Shown in pieces: positions 23,001-32,145 of a stretch of DNA of 43,278 nt. A program made the translations under genes and the position numbers. How positions within the stretch are numbered: position 1 is the first letter of the stretch; every line of letters begins with the position of its first letter. Source of the DNA: Auxenochlorella pyrenoidosa (lineage: Eukaryota; Chlorophyta; Trebouxiophyceae; Chlorellales; Chlorellaceae); contig KQ482061.1 of NCBI GenBank assembly GCA_001430745.1, positions 89,410 to 132,687 of the forward strand, read 5' to 3'. The notes beneath the pieces were generated by a model, which was not told the DNA's origin, did no database searches, and was given only the letters and a program-made list of their open reading frames with translations.

Positions 23001-25155
23001 CCAACTCCTCTGCGCCTCCCTGCTCCCCCGTGCCCGCCCTGCAGGACACGATCAAGGACGGGGTGCGGGGCGGCCCCATGCGCGCCATGAAGCGGACAGT
23101 CAACTGGTCGGTCTACATCATGACGGGTGCGCCGTGCTGATGTCGGTTCACTGGTTGTTTGAACGTTGTCAACAAGCAGTCAGACGTTCTTGTTTTGACG
23201 GACTTACTGATGAGATCTTAGCAGCAGTTTGCATGCACCACGTTGCGGCACGCATTCAGGTGCGCAGGACATTTCCCAGGGCTTGCAAGTGTCAAACAAG
23301 ACAGTCAGAGCAAAGACGGCCACCACACTGTCTGCCCTGCCCTGCTGAGCTTCCCTGCATCACCGCCCAGCCCACCCCCTGGCCTCACACCCCGGTGCAG
23401 CCTTCTACATGGCGGTAGCCATCTCGGGCTACATGGCGTATGGCAATGATGTGGCAGGCAAGCGCCAGCCGGGCACACACCAAAAGCCTGCGGCCCGGGC
23501 TGCGTGGCGTGGCTGGCAAGCCTCCCCTGCTGGTGCTGCCGGGTGTCTGCCTGCGTGGCGACGCTCGCTAACATCGCTGACCGCTGACATTGCCGACGGC
23601 TATTTGTGCTCGTGCTGCGCGCTGCAGGCAACATTTTGGACTCCTTCCAGACGCCGCGCTGGCTGGTGGATATGGCTAATATTATGGTATTTATCCACCT
23701 GCTGCCCGCCTGTGAGTCTGCTTCTTGGCGCTGCCGGCGCTTGGCACAAGCCGAGCCGTTCCAGCGTTGCCTTGGGTCCCAGACTTTTTTTGCGGGCACA
23801 GGGCCTACCCTCCATGCTCTCTGCTCAATGGATGCTGGTTTGGCTCTATCTTGGCCCTGCTCAGCTGCTGCTCAGCACTGCCGGCCTGCCAGGCCCAGCT
23901 TGCAGCCCCACCCGAGCACTGGCTCTGCCGCGCCTCGAGCTCGTCAAGTGCACCCCCTCTCAGCAACTCCATGCCCCCTGCTGCCCCCTGCTGCCTCTGC
24001 CCGCTGCAGACCAGGTGTGGTCCCAGCCCTTCTTTTACTTCCTTGAGGTGGGTTATAGCCAAAGCTGCTGCACACGCGCCCGGCATTGGCTGCATGCAGC
24101 CCAAGGCGCGCGCCTGCTGCTTCCAGCCCCATGCACCAGCCCCGCGTGAGGCCTGCTCCCGTACAGCTGTAGCGCCAGGCTCCCCTGTGGCGATCGGCAG
24201 CGCCTGCACCAAGGAACAGAGCGCCACAATTCTGCCTCTTGCCGTCTGCCTGCAGTCCAACCAGAAGAAGTGGTGGGGCCCCCGCCCGGTGCCCAAGATG
24301 ATGTCGGGCTGGTGGTTCCGCGCCTGGTTCCGCCCCATGTGTGAGCCTGCAAGAAGGAGACCGCGCGCGGATGCGCATGGCATGCATTCTGGAGGGGAGC
24401 AGGCAGCCCGCGAGGAATGCAGCAGGGCTCGAGGGCAACAAACGTCGACCCGCCTGCTGCCAGCAGCACAACCCCTCCCCTTGCCCTCTCNNNNNNNNNN
24501 NNNNNNNNNNNNNNNNNNNNNNNNNNNNNNNNNNNNNNNNNNNNNNNNNNNNNNNNNNNNNNNNNNNNNNNNNNNNNNNNNNNNNNNNNNNNNNNNNNNN
24601 NNNNNNNNNNNNNNNNNNNNNNNNNNNNNNNNNNNNNNNNNNNNNNNNNNNNNNNNNNNNNNNNNNNNNNNNNNNNNNNNNNNNNNNNNNNNNNNNNNNN
24701 NNNNNNNNNNNNNNNNNNNNNNNNNNNNNNNNNNNNNNNNNNNNNNNNNNNNNNNNNNNNNNNNNNNNNNNNNNNNNNNNNNNNNNNNNNNNNNNNNNNN
24801 NNNNNNNNNNNNNNNNNNNNNNNNNNNNNNNNNNNNNNNNNNNNNNNNNNNNNNNNNNNNNNNNNNNNNNNNNNTCCCCTCCCGCCTTGCAGACGTCGTC
24901 ATCATCACCTTCCTGACGATCTGCCTGCCTTTCTTCACGTACATTGTGGGGCTGGTTGGAGCCCTGGGCTTCTGGCCCACGACCGTTTACTACCCGATCC
25001 GCATGTGGATCCGGCTGTACAACCCCAGCCCCCGCTACCGCGCCTGGCTCTACACCGTCGACGCCTTCTGCTTCGTCTGCTCGCTCCTGGCCCTCATCGG
25101 CGCCATCCAGCAGATCGTGGTGAACGCCAGCACCGTCTGCTTCTTCTGCCAGTGA
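20095..25155 (+). CDS. AAP: Amino acid permease (AAP/AAAP family, Aa_trans)
   Basis: Plasma-membrane, proton-coupled amino acid importer of the amino acid/auxin permease family. Eighteen exons: 20095-20207, 20357-20467, 20638-20677, 20859-20902, 21063-21141, 21291-21344, 21506-21561, 21763-21855, 22008-22039, 22204-22293, 22507-22587, 22799-22845, 23045-23126, 23401-23457, 23628-23711, 24010-24047, 24256-24340 and 24893-25155; 482 residues, the normal family length. Recognisable segments: acidic N-terminus MSSDDLAESM, then DGVKRTGTILSTFFLVITAV, GSGVLSLPGSMAMLGWPAGI, FAYSFSMILPEIQDTIK, GYMAYGNDVAGNILDSF, FIHLLPAYQVWSQPFF, and C-terminal VGALGFWPTTVYYPIRMWI. About ten to eleven hydrophobic segments are evident. 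The intron 23458-23627 has a GC donor. The assembly gap lies inside intron 24341-24892; phase (1) and family alignment (RPMY followed by VVIITF) continue across it, so no coding sequence appears lost. Confidence 0.94.
24491..24874. other. Assembly gap (384 N)
   Basis: Run of undetermined bases. It is flanked on the left by a GTGAGC donor at 24341 and on the right by the TTGCAG acceptor before 24893, so it falls entirely within the last permease intron. Confidence 0.99.
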
Positions 25156-26154
25156 GGCAGGGGCAGCCAAAGCACCTGCGCCGGCTGCTGTTGGGCTGGC
25201 GCCTGCAGCGCCCGCAGCAGACGGCAGCGCCGGGCAGGAGTGCTGGCGCCCCGACGAGTTGCAATTGCCCGCACCATCCCTGGTAGTGCATTTTTTCGTG
25301 CTGCACTTCTTTGGCCAAGCAAAAGGGCCACTCCTAGCCACCGACCTAGGCAAACTCAACATCCGCCTGCAAACACAACGAGCTCAAAAGTTCAAGCCCG
25401 ACAAGATGTCTCTTCGACTGAGGCTCTTGTTTTCTGGCCAAGTTTTCCTTTTAAGCGTTTTTTTCTGCCTCTTTCAAATGCAGCTGCCTCTTGATGGCGG
25501 CCGGTAATCCTCCCAATTCTGCCAACAAACCTGTCTTCTTTTCAAGTGGTTTCTTGGGCCTCTGCCACACCCTGCTTGTTGCTCCCCACCCTCGCTCTGC
25601 CAGTATTCTTGCATCATCCCTCCTCAAGCATGTGAAGCGTCGATTGCCTGACGAGACGCCTGCAGCAGCGTCTGCAGCATGTCATTACGCTGCCTGCTAC
25701 GCCCTGCATACAGTGCAACCACGCGGCCGCTCGTCTTGCAAGCCATGCATGGACAGGGGGTTGAACAGGCGCTCCCCCGGTCGACTGCCCAGCCCAGGCT
25801 TGACCTTGGGTATTCCGCCGACACTTTGGAGGGAGCACCCTCAGGGCCGTTTGCGACCTGTGCCGCCTTGCCTAGACCCCGGACTGCAGCCTGTGCTGCC
25901 TCGCCTCGGCCCACGCTGTGAGCCCTCTCCCCGAACAGCAAAATGCATGAAAAGCGAGTGAGCGCTGTTGGCATCGCTCTGATTAAGTTTTTGACGGAGG
26001 GTTACAGAGCGGCAGTGGCAGTGGCGGCCAAGGGCTAGGGAGGAATGGAGGGAGGGTTGTTTCTTCTCAGCAGCAGAGTGGAGCAAAAGCAAACAGAGGG
26101 GGCGCTGCTGCGGTCAGGTTGGGCGGTAAGGCACAAGGCGCAGGACGGCGGCGG
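25156..26154. other. Convergent intergenic region, permease 3' end to Lhca 3' end
   Basis: About 1 kb between two stop codons facing each other. It should contain both 3' untranslated regions. On the minus strand a TGTAA is visible at 26006-26002 for the Lhca gene; I see none for the permease. No conserved reading frame or structured RNA was recognised. Confidence 0.5.
26002..26006 (-). terminator. TGTAA polyadenylation signal, minus-strand Lhca gene
   Basis: ttaca on the plus strand reads TGTAA on the minus strand, about 150 nt after the inferred TGA at 26157-26155. This is a plausible distance for an algal 3' untranslated region. Confidence 0.55.
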
Positions 26155-28585
26155 TCATGGCGCGCCAGCACTCGCCCCGCCGACCCTGGCTCCAGCAACA
26201 TCAAGGGGCTGGCCGTGAAGCTCGGTGGCTCCCAGCCTCTTCAGGGCCTGCAAAAGGATAGAGTCGCGGGTGCAAGGAGGTGAGGCGGGAAGGATTCAGG
26301 GTTGGATAAGGCCCGGGCAGAAGTGAGCGGCCACGGCGCTGCTGGCACGTGCCCTGACACCCCCCACTTTGAACACATCGCCGCAACACTTGCCAGAGGC
26401 TGTGCAGGAAGCAGCCAGCCGGGATGGTGACGCCCTGGAAGGTCACGGTCTCGGGGATGGCGCAAGGGGGCACGATCGCCTGGCCCGGCACAACCACCGC
26501 CTGCAGACACGAGGGGGGCGCCCACGGCATGTTGAGTGCAGTCCAAGGATGGCAACTGAGGTGGCTGGCCCCTGCCGCCGCACTCTTCTGCCCCGCGCCA
26601 GAAAGTATCAGGGCACGAGCAAACCAGCCTGGCCAGATGCATGTCGCAGGGCTTGCCTTGGAGAAGATGGTGGTGCCCAGGGGGTCAGCCAGGTGCTGGG
26701 ACAGCGCCGCCAGGGGGTTCAGGCCGGTCACCTGCAGCGGCGGGCGGGACAGGCGCTTGCAACTCAGGACCTCTGCCGACTTTGCTCGGGAACCAGAAGA
26801 CTTTCCTCAGGGTCCTTTCCAGCAAGACAGCAGGGGTAGCATGCCGTAGGCAGCGCTGGGACCAACCCGCCAGTCAGCCCCCCCACACCCGGCCAGGCGC
26901 GCCAGCACCAGCCCCCACCTGCGCGCCCATCACAAAGCCGATGAAGGCGAGCATGGCCAGGCGGCCGTTCTTGATCTCCTTCACCTTCAGCTCCTCCAGG
27001 GAGCCGGGGATGAAGGGGGCAAAGATGCCGCCGGGGTATCCGGGCTGCAGGGAGGGGCGGCCGTGAGGGGTTCTGCTCTCAGATCCTCGTGGCAGCTGAC
27101 AGCGTGCCGCCAGCCCTCGTTGCGAAGACGGGTGCCATGCACACGGCTGCCCATGCGTGCGGCCCATGGACACTCCCGCAGAGCTTGCAGGTGGGCCTCA
27201 GCGCTCAAGGTCTGGCCCCTGCAAAGCTTGCAAGATTTGCTCCTTGCGGAGCCGGCCCTGCCGGCTCACCTCGTGGGCGGGCAGCTTGAAGTTGGAGAAG
27301 ATGGGGTCCTGGTCCATGCTGCCAGGGTTCTTGATGTCGTAGCCGCGGCGAGACTCCACCCACTGCGGGACGAGGGGCGGGCGCGTGGGCGGGCGGGTTG
27401 AGCAGGGTGTGTGGCCACCTTGCGCCCGTGCGTACAGCCGCGCAAGGCTGCCTGTGCTACGCGCCGCCCGCCAGCTGACGCAGCATCGTGCCAGCAGGGG
27501 CGGTGCAGCTGTGCGCACGCATCTGTGCATGGTGGGAGGCCGGGGTGCAGCCAGCCGGCCACTCACGTGCATCACAAACAGCTCAAAGGCCACCAGGCCA
27601 GTGATGTCGAAGGGCAGGTCGATCTGGGTGGGGGCGGTGTACCAGAACACGTCGGGCTTGGTCACCTCCTGCGACACAGGCAAAGGGGGGGAGGGAACAA
27701 GAGGGTCATTGGGCAGGTCTCCACACAGGCATACAGTGCACGCTTGCCTGCCTGTTCTCTGCGCATCTGTCAGCCCCCACATTCGTAGGAGCAAGAAAGC
27801 GTGGCAGATGCGTACGCAGGCTGCCGCTGATGCCAACAGCCTTCGCAACCTGTTGCAGGCATTCACTGCTGCAACGCGTTGACATGCTGCAACGGGTGGC
27901 TGCCCTGCTGCGACGCACCCCGGCGTCGCGGCCCAGCACCCACCTGGAGCAGGATGCCGGCCACGCCCAGCATCGCCCAGCGGGCGTGCACGCGCTCAGC
28001 CTCGGCGAACCACTTGAGGCGCTCGGGGTCGGCGCCCAGGCCCAGGGGGTCGAAGCCGTAGCAGCCGGGCAGCTTGCTGTTCTCCAGGTGGGCGGGGAAG
28101 TCGCTGCCGGGCAGCCAGTTGCCGCGGGCGGCGGCGCGCACCACCACACCGGCGCGGGCGGCGCGGGGGGCGGCAGCGCCCTTGGCCACCTGCAGCGGGA
28201 GCCGAACGAGGCAGGCAGGCAGAGGGGTGAGCATTCTGCGCACGGCGCCAGCGCAAGGGCACGAGGCGGAGCGGCAGCGGGAGCAACGCTCAACCGGCTT
28301 GGGCACACCCCTATCGCCTTGCGCGGCGTTTGGTCCGGCTATTTCCTGATCAATGAGCATGCGACGCGGCGCCTGGGGAGGCCAAGGCTCCAACAGGGCA
28401 GGGTTGGGGTAGGCTAAAGTTGGGGCCGCTGGCACAGGCTGTTGCGGCGGCCGAGGGTCCCTCTGCGCTTCCAACTAGCATTCATCGGAGCATAAGACCC
28501 TTCCGGACAGCCAACAGGACGGCCAGCAGCCCAGACTGACCACGCGGGTGCCAGCCACGGCAGTCTTGGCGCTGAGGGCCTGCAT
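26155..28585 (-). CDS. LHCA: Chlorophyll a/b-binding protein of photosystem I antenna (Lhca)
   Basis: Plastid-targeted LHCI antenna protein that binds chlorophyll in the thylakoid and passes excitation to photosystem I. Eight phase-consistent exons: 28585-28541, 28189-27944, 27668-27567, 27362-27270, 27044-26919, 26731-26657, 26500-26390 and 26247-26155; about 296 residues. The N-terminal 35 residues ([15 protein letters not shown]...VVVRAAAR) look like a transit peptide. Then come [18 protein letters not shown], first helix [18 protein letters not shown], second helix [27 protein letters not shown], and third helix [18 protein letters not shown], followed by [13 protein letters not shown] and a long tail [15 protein letters not shown]. 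The first-helix ligand position is His (VHARW). The intron 26656-26501 has a GC donor (AAG|GCAAGC). The last exon ([12 protein letters not shown]...) is supported by phase and acceptor only. Paralogue number was not assigned. Confidence 0.94.
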
Positions 28586-28798
28586 GGTCCGAGCGATGCT
28601 GGTGACTCTAGACTAGATGCACTAGGCTAGAATGGCCTGTTGCGTGGGAGGAGGGGAGAGATGGACCCGCCCTGGCCCATGCGATGAGCCTCGGATCCGC
28701 TCACAGCACGCAAGCTCCCAGCCTTAGCCTGGAGCCTGCGATGCCCTCCCTGTCCCATCTCTGCTCCCGCTGAGTTCTGGACCGCCCAGACCGACAGA
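28586..28798. promoter_or_regulatory. Bidirectional promoter region between two Lhca genes
   Basis: The start codons of two divergent LHCI genes are separated by only 213 bp, so the two promoters and leaders must overlap or be shared. The interval contains a repeated CTAGA/CTAGG motif around 28608-28632 (ctagactagatgcactaggctaga). I see no clear TATA box. Coordinated light regulation is expected for LHCI genes but is inference here. Confidence 0.65.
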
Positions 28799-31515
28799 AT
28801 GCAGGCCGCTATCGCCTCCACGAGCGCCTTCGTGCGCCCCGCCACTGCCGTGCGGGTGAGCTTGCTGTTGGCCTGCCGTGGGCTGTATCCCGCTCATCAA
28901 CCGCTCAGAGCACTCTGAGGCGCCGTTCGAGCGTCGGGACAGCCTGGGGTTCAGCGTTGCGCCTTGCCTGCCAGCCCCTCCTCTCACACCGGGCACCTGT
29001 CGAGCCAAGGGGGGCCTCCTGGCGGGTGACTCGTTTGTCGAGACTGCGAATCAGGCCCATCCATCGTTCGTCAGGCCCTGCTCAGCCGCCTCGGGGGGTG
29101 GCACCGCCGCCCAAATTTCCACCCCACACCCGCCCTCCCTGCCTTCCATTTGCTCGCGCTCGCTGCTGCATGGATGCCCAACATGTGTTCCCATGCTGCT
29201 GCTTCTGCTACGGTCCTCCCCTCCCGCGCAGCCCGCCCGCCGGTCCTCTGTGACCGTGCGCGCTGCCGGCTGGGATGTGAGCGCTGAGGTGCCCGCCCAC
29301 CTGAAGGGCAAGGACCTGGCCGGCAGTGAGTGTGGAACCCCTTGGCTCGCCCGCTGTCATTGTGCCTCTGTGTGGCAGGCTGGTGCCGCGCCTCCCCAGC
29401 AGCCCGCTTCTAAGGCAGTGCCGCCCAGAGGGTCCTCTGCACTATACAGCCGCGCTGCTTTTCCCCACGCATTGCCGACCCGCCCGCTCTGCCCCCCACC
29501 CCACCCCACCCCGATAGACTTCGGCTTTGACCCCCTGGGCCTGGGCAAGAACGAGCAGGCGCTGAAGTGGTACCAGCAGGCTGAGCTGCAGCACGCCCGC
29601 TGGTCCATGCTGGGCGTGGCTGGCATCCTGGTGCAGGTGGGTGCTGCTGGGAGCTGGTGCTGGGGCTAGCGGTGCTGTTGGGGCGGGCAGCGGCAGCAGC
29701 GCCGCTGCGGCACTCGTGCGGCCCGTATGCTTGCCTGGTTGGGCATGGCCGGCGCAGTGGTGCGGGCGGGCAGCCAAGAGGCTGGTCCTCCTCACCGCCG
29801 GCGCGCTGCAGCAGTATCTGTGTTAAGCTGTGGCGGCGCGCAGGAGCTGACCTGCAGGTGTGTTGCGGCTGGTCAGCGGTCACGCTCAGGCCTTGCGCTC
29901 TGACGCTTTCCCCTTCCCATCCCTGCTCCCCATGCCCGCAGGAGCTGTTCCACAGCAGCGGCCTGGGCGGCCCCGCGGCCAACGTGTACTGGTTCGACGC
30001 CGGCAACAACACCTTCTGGGCCCCCAAGGAGACCCTGATTGCCGTCAGGTGGGGAGCGCACGCTTGCCTATGTGTGCGTGTGCTGATGTGCGCGCGCGCG
30101 GCGAACGAGGGAGCAGCGACGAGGGGCAAGAGTCAGTCCCACCAGCTGTGCCTGGTTGCAGGCGGCCGATGTGGCTCGGGATGTGTTGGGATGCATGCGC
30201 CTTGCCAACCGGAACGCCCCGCCCGATGCACCCCCCCCCCCTCCCCTTGCAGCTTCCTGCTGTTCGCCTGGGCTGAGAGCAACCGCCTGCAGGTGGGGCA
30301 GGCTGCACCATGGCTTTGCTCTGCCCGCACACCTGGGGACTTGGTCGGCATGTGTGGCCTATCCTGCGAAGTCTAGCGGAAGTCCACAGACGTGGGTGAA
30401 CAATATGGTGCGCCAGCCGCAACGTTTGGCCATCTTAATCATATCTCTGGCCCGCTCACCGCTGCGCTGCTGTCCTGCTGTGCGCAGGACTTTGTCAAGC
30501 CTGGCTCCAACGTGAAGGACCCCTTCGGCAACTCCATCAAGTATGTGGAGCTGGGCTACCCCGGTGAGTGCCCATGCCTCGAGGCAATGATGCTACGAGT
30601 TAGAAAGTGCCAGGGTTCAGATTGCCATTGATGCTGTTCTGCGCGCTGTTGGCTCGTGCGTTTGAGCATGGGAGGCGGGGCGGCACTGTCCAGCGCGGGC
30701 TCGCTGTCTGGCCTCCACCCCCTCTGCTGCTGCTACGGTGCCTCACGGAGGCTAGTGAGGGGCTTGCGAGCAGCACCGGCACGGCCGTGCAGCCTCTTCT
30801 GCTGGCAAGGACGCTGAGCAGGCAGCCTTGGAGGTCCCCTGCTCGCCACCCACCCGCTTCCTGCGCTGAAACCACCTCCCACCCAACCTCCCCCCCCCCC
30901 CCCCCCCCCTCCCGAAATGCAGGCTTCGACCCCCTGTCCTTCTCCAAGGGCGACTTCAAGGGCCTGAAGCAGAAGGAGATCAAGAACGGCCGCCTGGCCA
31001 TGCTGGCCTTCCTGGGCATTGTTGCGCAGCACAACGCCCAGCCCGGCAGCCCGCTGGAGCAGCTCGGCGCGCACCTGGCGTGAGTGCCATGCCGGCAGCT
31101 TCTGTTCAGAGCCGCCTGCTGCGCGAGCTGAGCAGAGCAGCCTGGCGACGTGCATGCCTGCCCCTTGACCCCCAGTGGCCACGGGAAGAAGGCATGCTGT
31201 GACCGCTGTGCCTCCTGCATCACCCGCATGGGCCGGAAGCGACATGCAAGGCGCTGCCGCGCCGCCTCTCTCCCCCCTCACCCGCCCCTCCACAACCCTC
31301 TCTCCACTCCCCTGCAGTGACCCCTGGAAGAACCACTTCATCAACAAGTGAGTCGGATTGCTTTTATTGCCGGACACAAGGCGTTGCAAGGAGAGGTGGT
31401 GGTGCCGCTTGTTGCCTTTGTGCTCACGTGCCCACTGCTCTTGCCTCCTCCCTGCAGCGGCGTGTCCCTGCCCTTCCTGACCGACCGCGTGCACAACCTG
31501 CTTGGCGGCACCTAG
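28799..31515 (+). CDS. LHCA: Chlorophyll a/b-binding protein of photosystem I antenna (Lhca), second gene
   Basis: Second LHCI antenna protein, different in sequence from its divergent neighbour. Nine phase-consistent exons: 28799-28855, 29232-29325, 29518-29636, 29942-30048, 30253-30292, 30488-30563, 30923-31079, 31318-31347 and 31458-31515; 245 residues. A transit peptide ([19 protein letters not shown]...SVTVRAAG) leads to [18 protein letters not shown], first helix [36 protein letters not shown], second helix [35 protein letters not shown], third helix [32 protein letters not shown] and C-terminal [10 protein letters not shown]. The first-helix ligand position is His (QHARW). The two Lhca proteins share the LHC fold but differ in the inter-helix loops, so this is an old pair rather than a recent duplicate. 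The sixth intron ends in a 20-C run. Confidence 0.95.
30890..30909. repeat. 20-base poly-C tract
   Basis: An uninterrupted run of C in the Lhca intron 30564-30922, shortly before the acceptor. It probably serves as part of the polypyrimidine tract. Its length is likely to be inaccurate in the assembly. Confidence 0.9.
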
Positions 31516-31916
31516 TGAGCCAAGCTCTCTTGACTTACCTTGCCGCCGGGGGATTTGGCTGTAGGGCTGTTTTCCGCTGTCGGCGCTGCCTGCTGGCAGG
31601 CCACCCCGCAGTGGAGCTGCATGTGTGCTTATAGTATGTTCCTGCTTCGTTCCCTGCTCCCTCTGCAGCTGAGCGGCCAACCCTTGAATGAGCCGCGCTC
31701 GCAGCTCTGTACGCTTGACAGGGGCGCTGGCGCCTGCGGTCCCAGGCTGGAGCCCTAGCTCAGCTGAGGCTGCGGCCCAGCCCTCACCCTCCCCTCCCGA
31801 GAAGAATATCCCTGCTGTTTGAATTATTCCGCCATCGCCTGCTGCCCTCTGCACACCTCGCTCCCTGGCGCCCCTCATGTCTGCCGTCTGGCGCACGCTG
31901 TGTTATCTGTTCCGCG

Positions 31917-31921
31917 TGTAA
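31917..31921 (+). terminator. TGTAA polyadenylation signal, plus-strand Lhca gene
   Basis: TGTAA about 400 nt after the TAG at 31513-31515 of the plus-strand Lhca gene. Confidence 0.5.
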
Positions 31922-31982
31922 CGGCAGCACTCTGCATCAGAGCGGGACTCAAGCAGCAGAGCATGTGTGGCATGGCATGTTT

Positions 31983-31987
31983 TTACA
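31983..31987 (-). terminator. TGTAA polyadenylation signal, coiled-coil gene
   Basis: ttaca on the plus strand is TGTAA on the minus strand, about 160 nt beyond the TAG (32148-32146) of the coiled-coil gene. Confidence 0.5.
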
Positions 31988-32145
31988 GGCTGATGTGCAG
32001 AGGGGGCGCCCACCTGACCGCAGTGCATTGCAGCACATCAGCAAGCGTGGGCTTCAGTAGGCTGTGCCAACAACAGGTGGTGAGACAAAGTAAATATGAA
32101 CTGCCTGCCACGGTTCAGACCAGGCAGTGCTGTTGACGAGGCTGA

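Larger units (their letters stand above)
31516..32145. other. Convergent intergenic region, Lhca 3' end to coiled-coil gene 3' end
   Basis: The two stop codons face each other across 630 bp. TGTAA signals are visible on each strand, at 31917 (plus) and 31987 (minus), so the two transcripts are likely to overlap at their 3' ends by a short stretch. I see no gene in the interval. Confidence 0.5.

Noticed and set aside
23944..25362. Long open frames crossing the run of N
   Set aside because: They are open only because N codons are not stops.
29232..31515. Recent tandem duplication of the two Lhca genes
   Set aside because: Intron positions, loops and C-termini differ, and the similarity is limited to the conserved LHC helices.
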